Origin: Myxococcus flavus
GTDB taxonomy: Bacteria; Myxococcota; Myxococcia; Myxococcales; Myxococcaceae
Assembly (NCBI RefSeq): GCF_050038885.1
Contig: NZ_CP143624.1
Span: 5,952,001 to 6,016,000 of the forward strand
DNA: 64,000 nt
Direction of reading: 5' to 3'
Shown here: positions 17,210 to 25,063 of the stretch, piece after piece
How the letters are laid out: the number at the start of each line of letters is the position of its first letter
Numbering within the stretch: position 1 is the stretch's first letter
Program-made: the position numbers and the translations under genes
The notes under the pieces: model-generated
Told to the model about the DNA's origin: nothing
The model's database searches: none
The model's input: only the letters and a program-made list of their open reading frames with translations

Positions 17210-18723
17210 GTCGTTTCGCCGTTAGTCAGGCCCGCTTGCGCTCGTTCAGCGGCGCCCTCGTTCTTCCGGCGCTTCACGACGTACTTGAAGATGGGCCAGC
17301 ACATTGCGTCCACGCGATCGTCGCGCGCATGGCCGCCTTCGGCGCCGGTGAACTTCGCGAGCTGCTCCTCGAGCTGCTTGTGCTTGCCTACCATGTGGAC
17401 GAGGCCCGCCTCTGCCAGCATGGACACGGGGGCGGCCCGCTCGGCCTTCGACTGCCGGGCCCTCTCCGTCTTCACCGTCACCCTCGCGACGCCCCGGATG
17501 GTGTGCCGCACCATGGAGCCGCCCGTGTTCGTCTCGGCGAATATCCACGCGCGGGGGCGCCCGCGGCTGTCCTTCTTCGCGAAGGGCTCCCAGGCGCGCA
17601 ACGCGTCCACTGCCGTCCTCGCCCACTTGCTGGGCTCGGGACTGCGGCAGGAGAGGTCGGCGAGCACGTAGACGTGGTCCAGCCCGTCGCTCTCCTGGCG
17701 CACGCCCAGGGCGACGATGCCATGCATGTCCGCGTTCTTCTTCTCCCCGGTGGCCGGGTCCACGCTGATGACGATGAAGTCGAACTCCTTGGGGCGGTGC
17801 TTCGGGGGGATGCGTGGCGTCTCCCAGTCCACCTTCCGGAAGAGATTCGGGTCCAAATCGAAGGCGAGTTCGCCCAGGAACTCGCGGCGCCCCACCGTCG
17901 AGGCGGCGGCACGCCGCGCCTGGCGGATGTAGGCCGCGTCCAGGTTGGCCGCGTTGTCAAAGGTGGAGGAGCGCGACAGCACCAGGCCCTCCCTGTCCTT
18001 GAGGATGGTACGGAAGAGCTGCGTGGGCGCCGGCGTCGTCGTAATCACCTTGCGGCTGGAGAGGCCGAGCTGGCGCATGCGCTGGGAGGTGCCGCGGCCG
18101 ACGCGGCAGCACTCCTCGAAGACGCCCTCCGGGTCCTTCTCCCAGGCCACGATTTCGTCCAGCCACTCGAAGGTGTAGCCGTAGCCGCGGAACTTGTTGG
18201 CCTTCGCGGCCGGCAGGTAGTCGGCCACTACGCCGTTGGGGAAGATGAGCTGCTTCTTCGACTTGCGGTGCTCGGGCCGGAACCAGGGCGGCGCCAGCGT
18301 GAGGATGCCGGACGGGCCCTCGAGCTGGTTCTTCTGAATCTCCGTGTACGTGGGGCCGACGATGAGGATGCGGGCACCCGGGTCCTGCCGGGCCTCGCGG
18401 ATGACGGAAGCCGCGCCGGCGTGCGTCTTCCCGGCGCCGCGGCCGCCCAGGAGGAACCAGACGCGCCAGCGGGCCAGGGCCTCGTCGACCAGGTCCGGGG
18501 GCTGCTGCACTGGGCGCAGGGAGAAGCCCGGCTCGTAGTGGAGGGTGAGCAACTCCTGGGGCGTCAGCTCCAGGCGCGAGGCGAAGCCCTCGACGGTGCC
18601 GAAGCGCTCGCGCAGCTTGAGGGCCAGCCGGTCCAGCTTCGAGTACCGGCCGTGCGTCTCGGGGCGGAGGATGGGGAGCCCTTCGAGCAGGTCCCCGCTC
18701 TCGGTGACAACCTCACTCTTCAT
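17206..18723 (-). CDS. terL: Terminase large subunit
   Basis: The protein has 505 residues. The ATPase domain carries Walker A GGRGAGKT (near residue 93) and Walker B in FEWLDEIVAW, with an ITTTPAP coupling motif. The RNase H-like nuclease domain has Asp in VISVDPATG, Glu in IFAETNTGG and Asp in ARDDRVDAM. It packages phage DNA into proheads with the small subunit encoded just upstream (11-base overlap). Its end overlaps the convergent nuclease-like gene by four bases. Confidence 0.95.
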   Translation of the reverse strand: MKSEVVTESGDLLEGLPILRPETHGRYSKLDRLALKLRERFGTVEGFASRLELTPQELLTLHYEPGFSLRPVQQPPDLVDEALARWRVWFLLGGRGAGKTHAGAASVIREARQDPGARILIVGPTYTEIQKNQLEGPSGILTLAPPWFRPEHRKSKKQLIFPNGVVADYLPAAKANKFRGYGYTFEWLDEIVAWEKDPEGVFEECCRVGRGTSQRMRQLGLSSRKVITTTPAPTQLFRTILKDREGLVLSRSSTFDNAANLDAAYIRQARRAAASTVGRREFLGELAFDLDPNLFRKVDWETPRIPPKHRPKEFDFIVISVDPATGEKKNADMHGIVALGVRQESDGLDHVYVLADLSCRSPEPSKWARTAVDALRAWEPFAKKDSRGRPRAWIFAETNTGGSMVRHTIRGVARVTVKTERARQSKAERAAPVSMLAEAGLVHMVGKHKQLEEQLAKFTGAEGGHARDDRVDAMCWPIFKYVVKRRKNEGAAERAQAGLTNGETT

Positions 18724-19300
18724 CGTCCTCTTCCTCGTCCGTCACCTCGGGGGCTTCGTCGGCGTCCGGGGACTCCGCGCGCGAAGCCTCCGTGAGGAAG
18801 CGCTCCAGCTTCTCCACCAGCGCCCGCTGGGCGTCCTCCGGCTTCACCAACTCGAAGGGGCCCTGTCCGTCACCTGCCGCCACGGTGCGCTCGCGCTCGG
18901 CTCGGAACTCGCGGTCCGCGACGCCCAGGCGCCACCGGATGACCTTGTCGTTCATGGTCTTGTCGGTGATGGCGTCCGTGGAAGCTTCAATGAGGCTCAT
19001 CTGGTACTCGGCCTCGGCCTTCTCCACGTCCTGCACCAACTCCGTGTAGCGGCTGCGCTTGCCGGCCTCGATGGCGTCACGCCCGCGGCGCAGCCAGTTC
19101 TCCAGGTGCTTCGCACTGGTGCCAGCGAGGGCGGCTGCCATTCGGCGGGTGGCGCCTCGCCGAAGCCGGGCCACCACCTCCGTCTGAATGGCATACGTCA
19201 GCGTCGAGGCCGGCCCGGAGTACTTCGCGGGCCGGCCACGCTTGCGCTTCGGCGGCTTGCCGAGGGGCTTGTCTGGGTCGAAGCCGCGCGCGTGAGACAT
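18713..19300 (-). CDS. terS: Terminase small subunit-like DNA-binding protein
   Basis: The protein has 195 residues. A basic start (KPPKRKRGRPAKYSG) precedes a helix-turn-helix region (RRMAAALAGTSAKHLENWLRRG), then a coiled-coil-like helix and an acidic tail ending DEEEDDEE. Position right before terL and the HTH fit a packaging-site recognition subunit. The acidic C-terminus could contact TerL. ATG is directly preceded by the CCCCTTCT element. Confidence 0.82.
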   Translation of the reverse strand: MSHARGFDPDKPLGKPPKRKRGRPAKYSGPASTLTYAIQTEVVARLRRGATRRMAAALAGTSAKHLENWLRRGRDAIEAGKRSRYTELVQDVEKAEAEYQMSLIEASTDAITDKTMNDKVIRWRLGVADREFRAERERTVAAGDGQGPFELVKPEDAQRALVEKLERFLTEASRAESPDADEAPEVTDEEEDDEE

Positions 19301-19316
19301 GCCCCTCAGAAGGGGC
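19301..19316 (-). promoter_or_regulatory. CCCCTTCT hairpin element before terminase small subunit
   Basis: GCCCCTTCTGAGGGGC abuts ATG 19300; perfect 5-bp GCCCC/GGGGC stem, loop TTCTGA. It lies two bases after the preceding stop. Confidence 0.72.
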
Positions 19317-19318
19317 GA

Positions 19319-19846
19319 CTACTCGGCGCCGCAGGCGAGCTGCTTCGCGCGCTCCACGAGGGCCACCAGGTGGGCGGCGGCCTTCTCCTGGTGCTCACCG
19401 GGCACGCGCGTGCCAGCCTCGCCCAGGGCGTTGAGCGCCCCCGCGCAGGCTGCGATGGCGCCCGACACCTCCGACATGGTGACAGAGGGGCGCTCGAGCT
19501 TGGGGCCGATGCGCTCCAGGGTGGACTCCAACGCTTCGAGGGATGCGATGGCCGGGCCGGTGTCGCAGGTGACGTCGATGTGCAGGTCGCCCACCTTCAT
19601 CGGCTGGCCGGCGCCAGCGCCTTCGGTAGGCGGGGCATCCCAGCCGAGGGCATGGAGCGCCAGGCGAATGACCTCGGCAGGGCCGCCGCGCTCATGGGCC
19701 CCGCGGGCGACGGCTTCGAGCATGTAGGCGGTCCGCGTGGTGGGCTTGTCGGCGAAGAGCGCGAGGCCGGAGCCCTGGACCTGGGCACGGAACAGCGGGT
19801 GACCGCGGAGCTGCTCTTCGATGACGGAGAGGGGAGGGGTTGTCAT
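19319..19846 (-). CDS. Late-operon leader protein, unknown function
   Basis: This 175-residue protein begins MTTPPLSVIEEQLRGHPLF. It contains the segment MKVGDLHIDVTCDTGPAIAS, then amphipathic helices (LEALESTLERIGPKLE, SGAIAACAGALNALGE). The tape measure gene starts with a similar LKVGDLYVVVTASIGEALKS segment, so the two proteins share a short motif. It is the first gene of the packaging/structural operon. ATG 19846 directly follows the CCCCTTCT element; a longer frame exists but is not supported. Confidence 0.6.
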   Translation of the reverse strand: MTTPPLSVIEEQLRGHPLFRAQVQGSGLALFADKPTTRTAYMLEAVARGAHERGGPAEVIRLALHALGWDAPPTEGAGAGQPMKVGDLHIDVTCDTGPAIASLEALESTLERIGPKLERPSVTMSEVSGAIAACAGALNALGEAGTRVPGEHQEKAAAHLVALVERAKQLACGAE

Positions 19847-19862
19847 GCCCCGTAGAAGGGGC
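19847..19862 (-). promoter_or_regulatory. CCCCTTCT hairpin element before first late gene
   Basis: GCCCCTTCTACGGGGC, identical to the copy at 10430, abuts ATG 19846. No same-strand gene lies upstream, so at this site it is in the 5' leader of the operon. Confidence 0.7.
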
Positions 19863-20259
19863 GCCAGCGCTCGCCACGCCACTGGAGCGCGAGGAACATC
19901 CAAGCCCAGGTGCAGGGCCGGAGCGTGCGTCAGCGGCCCGCCAGGAACGCGAGGGGCCCAGAAAAGTGGGGGGTCTGCCCTCAGTTCCCCCTCGGAAAAA
20001 TCCCGAGAAATTCCGCAGCGCGAGATTGTCCCGCGCCGAGCAATCACGTTTTGGACCCACCTCCCCGGTTTCCCACCCCGGGGCACCCCTACCTACATTC
20101 ACTCTCACTGTAAAACCACGTTGTCACACATGTGCGTGTAGGTGTGGCGTCCGCTTGCCAAACGCACCCTCCGGCATAGAGGATTCTCTGGCGCTGAATG
20201 GGGAGATTCCGACCTATGCGGGAAGTCGGCAGTGCCGCCGCTGGAGCGTGGGAGGAACC
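19863..20259. promoter_or_regulatory. Divergent intergenic region, probable late and lysis promoters
   Basis: About 400 bases separate the leftward late operon from the rightward response-regulator/lysis operon. It contains a more AT-rich patch (about 19990-20010 and 20090-20140) and a near-palindrome CACACATGTGCGTG around 20126-20139. CCCCGGTTTCCCACCCCGGGG arms lie near 20064-20085. I cannot place promoters with certainty, but both operons must start here. Confidence 0.5.
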
Positions 20260-20646
20260 GTGACAACACCACGCCGCTGTCATGTCGTTGTGATTGAGGA
20301 CAGTGCCGACATTCGTGAAGCGCTCCAGGAAGTCCTCACCGACGAGGGCTATTCGGTGAGCGTCGCTTCCAATGGCTTGGAGGGCTACAAGCTCCTGTCC
20401 GCAATACGGCGCCCCTGCCTCATCCTTCTCGACTGGGTGATGCCCGTTGTAGATGGCCGCGAGTTCCTGGTCCGCCTTCGCGCGGACCCTACGCTGGCTG
20501 CATTGCCGGTGCTTGTGCTGACGGCATGCACCATTGATCCGGCGCCACAAGGGGTCCAGGGACTGCTCTACAAGCCTATGGACCTGGATGTGTTGCTGGC
20601 TGCGATTGACCGACACTGCCCGGCCGTGGACGCCTTCATCCCCTGA
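20260..20646 (+). CDS. Solitary response regulator receiver domain
   Basis: This 128-residue, single-domain CheY-like receiver is encoded from GTG 20260 with GGAGGAA just upstream. Acidic pocket residues E13/D14 (VVIEDS), phospho-acceptor D58 (LLDWVMP), T88 (VLTAC) and K105 (LYKPMD) are all present, so it should be phosphorylatable. There is no output domain and no kinase nearby. Located at the head of the lysis cluster opposite the late operon, it may let the prophage read a host signal. A longer frame begins at 19840. Confidence 0.85.
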   Translation: MTTPRRCHVVVIEDSADIREALQEVLTDEGYSVSVASNGLEGYKLLSAIRRPCLILLDWVMPVVDGREFLVRLRADPTLAALPVLVLTACTIDPAPQGVQGLLYKPMDLDVLLAAIDRHCPAVDAFIP

Positions 20647-20660
20647 GGCGCGCCGAGCAC

Positions 20661-20676
20661 GCCCCTTCTCGCGGGC
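20661..20676 (+). promoter_or_regulatory. CCCCTTCT element before 20677 start
   Basis: GCCCCTTCTCGCGGGC abuts ATG 20677 and can pair GCCC/GGGC. Same strand-specific orientation toward the following gene as in the late operon. Confidence 0.68.
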
Positions 20677-20859
20677 ATGGCCAAGACCACGGACCAGAAG
20701 CTCGCCCGCCGCATCCAGGAGAAGACGGGCGCCTCCTATGCCAAGTGCCTCAACCACACGCGCGAGGTCCGCGCCTCGGTGCCTGACGGCCCGGACTATG
20801 TGGAACGCTGGTTCATGGCGGCGCTCCATGCGTTGAACGCACCCAGGGGCTCTCGCTGA
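20677..20859 (+). CDS. Small conserved-looking phage protein
   Basis: The 60-residue basic protein MAKTTDQKLARRIQEKTGAS... contains YAKCLNHTREVR, a short motif I associate with small uncharacterised proteins in plasmids and phages. No domain is assignable. It follows the response regulator and begins right after the CCCCTTCT element, which supports it being translated. Confidence 0.55.
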   Translation: MAKTTDQKLARRIQEKTGASYAKCLNHTREVRASVPDGPDYVERWFMAALHALNAPRGSR

Positions 20860-20870
20860 TTCCTTTGTGA

Positions 20871-20891
20871 GCGCGCCCCTTCTGACGGCGC
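20871..20891 (+). promoter_or_regulatory. CCCCTTCT element before 20892 start
   Basis: GCGCGCCCCTTCTGACGGCG plus C ends at ATG 20892. Here the right arm is GGCGC and a matching GCGCC lies on the left, so a stem remains possible with different bases from the other copies. Confidence 0.65.
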
Positions 20892-21308
20892 ATGACCGTC
20901 CTGCTCGCCGTCGTCGCCCTCGTCCTCGCAGTGGTGCTCTTCGTTTTCTACCGCCGTCTCCAGGACGCCGATTACTGGCGTGCCCACTGGAGCCGGCGCT
21001 ACGCCGAGCGGGATGCGGAGCTGAGCGCGGCCCTGTCGGACGGGCAGGAGTTCAGGGCCAGCGTGGAGCACGCGCTCCGCACCCTTTGGCGCCGCTTCGA
21101 GGTCGTGACGCCAGAGGACAGGGCGGCAGTGGCCGTGCTCCGAGCCACCTTCCCAAGCCTGCCGCCTGGCCGCGACCCGTTCATCAGCGTGGGCGAGCTG
21201 GTCGACCTCATGCAGTCCTGGAAGCGCCCCCTCTGCCCGAATTGCCAGGACGCGACCTGCGTCGCCCCGGGCCAGTGTGATGACCTCTTCGGTGGGGATG
21301 CGCCGTGA
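20892..21308 (+). CDS. Membrane-anchored lysis-cluster protein (spanin-like candidate)
   Basis: The 138-residue protein has an N-terminal transmembrane helix (LLAVVALVLAVVLFVFY) and a charged helical domain. The C-terminus has CPNCQDATCVAPGQC, with four Cys that could bind metal or form disulfides. Its place ahead of holin-like and endolysin genes suggests a role in lysis, possibly as an inner-membrane spanin component. This is inferred from topology only. Confidence 0.5.
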   Translation: MTVLLAVVALVLAVVLFVFYRRLQDADYWRAHWSRRYAERDAELSAALSDGQEFRASVEHALRTLWRRFEVVTPEDRAAVAVLRATFPSLPPGRDPFISVGELVDLMQSWKRPLCPNCQDATCVAPGQCDDLFGGDAP

Positions 21309-21409
21309 GGGTGAAGAGTCCTCCCCGGTGTCGTCTCTGCGGCAGGCCTCTGGGGCAGTGCTTCTGCCCGACGCTGCCATTTCGCGGCACCCCTTCTGAC
21401 GGCGCATGA
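21305..21409 (+). CDS. Candidate 34-residue Cys-rich micro-protein
   Basis: A GTG overlaps the upstream stop (GTGA) and the frame ends in a stop overlapping the next ATG (ATGA). It codes for a peptide with CRLCGRPLGQCFCP, four Cys in a CxxC...CxC arrangement. Coupling at both ends and the compact metal-site pattern argue for a real gene. The CCCCTTCT element lies inside its 3' end. It is short, so a chance frame cannot be excluded. Confidence 0.45.
   Translation: MRVKSPPRCRLCGRPLGQCFCPTLPFRGTPSDGA
21389..21405 (+). promoter_or_regulatory. CCCCTTCT element before 21406 start
   Basis: CACCCCTTCTGACGGCGC abuts ATG 21406. The pairing arms are weak here, but the core and its 8-base distance to the start codon are kept. 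Confidence 0.6.
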
Positions 21410-21795
21410 GCACCCCGACCATCGAAACCGCCGTTATCGTCCTGGCGGTGAGCCAACTCCTCGTCCCGCTCCTCCAGGGACTGCTCTCCCGTCGCCAGGC
21501 GAAGCACGAGGCCGCCGTGGAGCAGGTGCCGCTGCTTGTGGAGCGCCTGGGCACGGTGGCTGCCGATGTGCGGGACATCAAGGCGGACTTGCGCCGAGTG
21601 GGGGAGCACGACTCCCTGCTCAAACAGGTGGACCTGCGCCTCAAGGCCCTGGAGTCATGGCAGGCGGAGGCCCGCCCCCAGCTCGCCCGCGCGTCGAGCG
21701 AGGCGCACCTCCTCATGGGCGAGCGCAGCGCCCGCCAGATGCAGCACGCCGCGAACGTCGCGGCAACCCAGGACGCGGGCCGCACGCGTCCGTGA
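21406..21795 (+). CDS. Small membrane protein with coiled coil (holin or spanin candidate)
   Basis: This 129-residue protein has an N-terminal hydrophobic helix (TAVIVLAVSQLLVPLLQGLL) followed by a long amphipathic helix with heptad-like spacing (VEQVPLLVERLGTVAADVRDIKADLRRV, read from about residue 38). This topology matches haemolysin-XhlA-like cell-lysis proteins and i-spanins. It directly precedes the endolysin gene. Confidence 0.55.
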   Translation: MSTPTIETAVIVLAVSQLLVPLLQGLLSRRQAKHEAAVEQVPLLVERLGTVAADVRDIKADLRRVGEHDSLLKQVDLRLKALESWQAEARPQLARASSEAHLLMGERSARQMQHAANVAATQDAGRTRP

Positions 21796-21815
21796 GCGCC
21801 GCTTCTCCCGGGGGC
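21796..21815 (+). promoter_or_regulatory. Variant of the repeated element upstream of endolysin
   Basis: GCGCCGCTTCTCCCGGGGGC lies just after the preceding stop and 23 bases before the endolysin ATG. It keeps CTTCT and the GGGGGC right arm. Confidence 0.45.
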
Positions 21816-21838
21816 AACCCTTGCCTTCGGGAGTCCCT

Positions 21839-22300
21839 ATGGCCAGCTCGCAGCGAGCCCAGTTTCTCACCCTCGTCCTCTCTCAGATGAACTCGCCCTA
21901 CAGGTGGGGCGGGAAGGGGGAGCGCGACCCTTCCACGGGCCAGCGCGTCTTCGATTGCAGTGGTTTGGTGACGTGGGCCCTGCGTGAGGTCGGCGGGCCC
22001 GACTGGCGTTCGACGCACCACACGGGCCGCCTCTGGGCGGAATGCGCTCGCGTGTCGCCGGCCGCCGAGCTGCTGCCCGGGGACCTGGTGCTGTACCACC
22101 GCCAGGGCGACCCGGTGACGCCGGAGCACGTCATGGTGGTGGTGGGCGGTGGCGTCGTGGTGGGCGCCTCCGGTGGTGGAAGCCGGACGCTCACCCTGGC
22201 CGACGCGGCCCGCGACGATGCACGCGTGAAGGCGTTCAGCAGCTACGACTACCGGGCGCGGCGCATGTCTGGCTTCAGCCGCCTGCCGTTCACCTCGTGA
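21839..22300 (+). CDS. NlpC/P60 family endolysin
   Basis: This 153-residue single-domain peptidase would cut peptidoglycan stem peptides at lysis. The catalytic Cys is C40 in VFDCSGLVTWAL and the His is in PEHVMVVVG, with a SPYRWGG start typical of the family. No signal peptide is present, so release would depend on a holin. I start at ATG 21839; the frame is open further upstream but overlaps the previous gene. Confidence 0.88.
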   Translation: MASSQRAQFLTLVLSQMNSPYRWGGKGERDPSTGQRVFDCSGLVTWALREVGGPDWRSTHHTGRLWAECARVSPAAELLPGDLVLYHRQGDPVTPEHVMVVVGGGVVVGASGGGSRTLTLADAARDDARVKAFSSYDYRARRMSGFSRLPFTS

Positions 22301-22305
22301 GGCGA

Positions 22306-22325
22306 GCGCCTCTTCTCCTGGGGGC
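22306..22325 (+). promoter_or_regulatory. Variant of the repeated element upstream of 22355
   Basis: GCGCCTCTTCTCCTGGGGGC follows the endolysin stop and precedes the next start by 29 bases. It is the most diverged of the plus-strand copies. Confidence 0.45.
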
Positions 22326-22354
22326 TGTCAACCTCGAAGTCCCCAGGAGCACCC

Positions 22355-22894
22355 ATGAAGCACCGCAAGACCCTCATCGTCTCCGCCGCCCTCGGCGTCC
22401 TCCTCACGGCCCCCATAGCCCTGGCGCAGGCGGCTGGGAGCGCCACCGGCGGCATCCTCGACACCATCCTCGCGTCCGTCCTCACGCCCGGCGGCATCGC
22501 CACCGTGCTCGGCGTCCTCGTCACCGGCGTCGGCTTCATCTGGGGCGGCGACTGGCTCAACGAGCGGCGCAAGCGGCGCATCGCTTTGGCCGCGTACCAC
22601 GCCTACAACGTGGTGGAGGACATCGCCGCGGAGAACCCCGAGGACAACGGCTGGGACAAGGCCGCCCGCGGGCTCCAGGTGGTGGACGAGTGGATGCGCG
22701 CCAATGGTTGGCGTCCGCTCAAGCCGCACGAGCAGGCGGTGGTGCAGCTGAGCTTCAAGGCCATCCACGGCGAGCAGAAGGCCGCGCAGAAGGCGTCGCG
22801 GTCCACGGATGCGGCTGCCCTCGCCGCTGCGCACGCCGTCACCAGCGCGGGCCTAGCCCCGGTGCTGCCGGTCCCTCAGACGCCCCGCGGGTAG
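22355..22894 (+). CDS. Holin-like membrane protein (LLH type candidate)
   Basis: The 179-residue protein has a signal-like first helix (TLIVSAALGVLLTAPIALA) and a second hydrophobic helix (about 42-62, IATVLGVLVTGVGFIWGG). A charged helical domain follows with AAYHAYNVVEDIAAENP and VVDEWMRANGW. That layout resembles the LLH holin family. The C-terminus is Ala/Pro-rich. It follows the endolysin and could be the holin or another lysis regulator. Confidence 0.55.
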   Translation: MKHRKTLIVSAALGVLLTAPIALAQAAGSATGGILDTILASVLTPGGIATVLGVLVTGVGFIWGGDWLNERRKRRIALAAYHAYNVVEDIAAENPEDNGWDKAARGLQVVDEWMRANGWRPLKPHEQAVVQLSFKAIHGEQKAAQKASRSTDAAALAAAHAVTSAGLAPVLPVPQTPRG

Positions 22895-22896
22895 CA

Positions 22897-23109
22897 GTGT
22901 CCGCGGGGCTCTCCCGTGTCCTCTCCGACGTGCCCGTTCGGAGCGGCTACCTGGAGGCCCAGGCCGGCGTGTCCTCGCTCTCCGGAGCCTACGCGCGCCT
23001 GGAGGCGGGGGCGCGGCTCCTGCCCAACCTCGGGCTATTCGCTTTCGGTGAGGCCAACGCACGCGAGCGGATGGCGGGCGCGGGCGTTCGGTGGACGTTC
23101 GGCTGGTGA
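22897..23109 (+). CDS. Short beta-strand protein ending in an outer-membrane-type signature
   Basis: A GTG start two bases after the previous stop opens a 70-residue frame: alternating polar/hydrophobic strands (YLEAQAGVSSLSGAYARLEA) and a C-terminal WTFGW with a terminal aromatic residue, as in outer-membrane barrels. It looks like the last strands of a barrel, but a second copy at 25064-25223 suggests it is a unit of its own. Its role is unknown. Confidence 0.5.
   Translation: MSAGLSRVLSDVPVRSGYLEAQAGVSSLSGAYARLEAGARLLPNLGLFAFGEANARERMAGAGVRWTFGW
22951..23109 (+). repeat. Duplicated segment, copy 1
   Basis: About 160 bases match 25064-25223 with scattered substitutions, covering the conserved strand region of the small barrel-like gene. 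The two copies flank the Fic gene. Confidence 0.8.
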
Positions 23110-23299
23110 AGTGAGCCGGCCCGCTTTCAGAACACTGGGGCGGTCCGCAGTGCGTGTCTGCCTGGGGCGGTGCCACCCATGGCGCCGCCCCAGGTCGCAC
23201 CGGGCTCATCTAGCGAGTGGGACAGGCACTGATGCATTTGCAGGATGCCGCCGAAGCCTGCGGGTAGGCTACGTAATTACGAGCGTCAGCCGGGTCATT

Positions 23300-24631
23300 T
23301 CAGCCGTTCGACGCACTTGCTGGCGCAGGCGTTGCGACTTGTGGCTGCGGCGGCATGGCGTCACCATGGCCAGGCATCTTCCCCCTTCGGTTCTGTGGCT
23401 TGGTACGAAGCGCCGTGTAGGCGTCCATGAGTCGCAGCAAATATGCATCCACTTGCTGTGTGCTCTCTGGAAGGAAGGCAAGCACGGCTCTCTTGTTTGC
23501 GAAATAGGTGTCATCTTTCCTAAAGATGAGCTTGTCTTTTTGTAGTTGGTTTAGGTCTCTGGTCAGTGTCTTGGGCGTTGAATGAACGTAGTTGGCCGCC
23601 ACGCGATGGTTTGTTGTCAGTATCTCGGCGCGAGTTGCTGGGCCCATTTCTGCGAGGGCGAAAACCAATGCCTTCCGACGTGCATCGCCAGCAGTGTTCT
23701 TGCCTTCAAATTCACCATATACATGGCTCGTCCATGCAATCTCAAGCTGTTCCATGCGAATTGCGTCAACTTGCATTCGCATTTGGTCTACGAAGCCTTG
23801 TACTGCATAGACGATAAACGGCAGCACGTCGCCGCCTGACTTGCTGGCGTTTTCTAGCTCCCGATAATACTGGGTTCGCGTTTCGTTGTAATGGTTGCTG
23901 AGTAGGTGTACGGCCGGGGAAGGTAATCCTGCGTCCGTGAGGATTTTGAACTCAAGCATGCGTGCCGTTCGCCCATTCCCATCCCCAAATGGGTGAATCC
24001 ACGCCAGATAAAGGTGTGCCAGGACGGACTTGATGATGGCGAGTTCTATTGGGCCAAGTATCGGATTGTGGCTCGGGTCGAAGTCGGGACCATTCAGCCA
24101 GTCGCACATGCGTTGCAGCAGGTATGCGCAGTCTTCTGCCGGGGGGGCCAGATAGTTGCCTACGCCAACTTTATGGCTCCGCAACTCGCCAGCAACCACG
24201 TCTTTCTCAAGCTCAAGCCCATTCAGGACTAGTGCATTGAATTCGCAGATTTCCTCAACAGTGAGGGCATGACTCTCCTTTCGCATGCACCTTTCCCAAA
24301 CCGTGTTGATAGCGGCGACGACGTTGTCGATTTCCTTGCCGAGATACTCTTTCGATTTGGGAAGTTCGAGGTTTCCGCTGATGCGGCGTGCGACTTCTGA
24401 TTCGGAGAGGGTGTTGCCCTCGATGGCTGCGGTCGCGAGCACCCCCTTTGTTAGGTAGACCCGATGAAACAGGAGGGCCACGCTGGGGCGGAGAGGAGCC
24501 CCGGCTACATGGTCGCACTTTGAACGAGCCTCCCCGAGAAGGAGCCACAGTTGGGCGGGAGCCCTCGTCAGGTCGGCGGAGAACCTCAACCAGGGATGTG
24601 AACGCTCGTACTTCCTCATTTTGTCCCTCAT
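23300..24631 (-). CDS. Fic family protein (predicted AMP-transferase)
   Basis: The protein has about 443 residues. The Fic core motif HPFGDGNGRTAR is complete, with catalytic His and anion-binding Asn/Arg. The inhibitory motif TAAIEGN is present in the N-terminal helix, so it is self-inhibited (class II layout). A C-terminal winged-helix-like region (ATRAEILTTNHRVAANYV) follows. Such proteins transfer AMP to target proteins. GC is lower than in phage neighbours. Starts at 24661 (TTG), 24631 or 24619 (ATG after GAGGG) are possible. It is flanked by duplicated debris, so it looks like a cargo gene. Confidence 0.88.
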   Translation of the reverse strand: MRDKMRKYERSHPWLRFSADLTRAPAQLWLLLGEARSKCDHVAGAPLRPSVALLFHRVYLTKGVLATAAIEGNTLSESEVARRISGNLELPKSKEYLGKEIDNVVAAINTVWERCMRKESHALTVEEICEFNALVLNGLELEKDVVAGELRSHKVGVGNYLAPPAEDCAYLLQRMCDWLNGPDFDPSHNPILGPIELAIIKSVLAHLYLAWIHPFGDGNGRTARMLEFKILTDAGLPSPAVHLLSNHYNETRTQYYRELENASKSGGDVLPFIVYAVQGFVDQMRMQVDAIRMEQLEIAWTSHVYGEFEGKNTAGDARRKALVFALAEMGPATRAEILTTNHRVAANYVHSTPKTLTRDLNQLQKDKLIFRKDDTYFANKRAVLAFLPESTQQVDAYLLRLMDAYTALRTKPQNRRGKMPGHGDAMPPQPQVATPAPASASNG

Positions 24632-24831
24632 TCCCCTCAAAATCGTCGGAAATTTCGCCAATTATATCAGGCGATTGCGCCGCTTTTTTGGGAAATACCC
24701 TCGAAAATCGATGGCATATTGACCACATTCTTGCCTCGTGGCAAGGCCCTGTGCAACTCCCCGGCCAGTTGGCGAGGGGGTTGCTCGGCTAATAACCCGC
24801 AGTGCGACTGGAGGGCGTGGAGCTCGGTAGG

Positions 24832-25060
24832 GCCGCGCCTGATGCCTGCCTCCACCACGACACCTCAGTCGTCGTGCGTCCCAGGCCACAGATGACCTTG
24901 CTGCCCATCCGCAGCGCGGGCCCGCCGCACCAGCACTTCCGATCTGGGGCATATGGAGCAGGGGCAGGGGCTTCGGCCTCACCGCGCAACTGGCGCAGAG
25001 CGTGGGCGTGATCGTCCCTCACTCGCTTGCGGCGGAGTTGCTCGGCAGCCTGGCGGGCGG
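24832..25060 (-). pseudogene. Decayed copy of the 28337 small Cys gene
   Basis: This region aligns base for base with 28303-28540. On the minus strand it encodes AEQLRRKRVRDDHAHALRQL and KCWCGGPALRMGSKVICGLG. It lacks the start codon and has lost one base just before the original stop, which shifts the end of the frame. The joint with the barrel-like copy lies at about 25060. Confidence 0.8.
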
Positions 25061-25063
25061 TTG

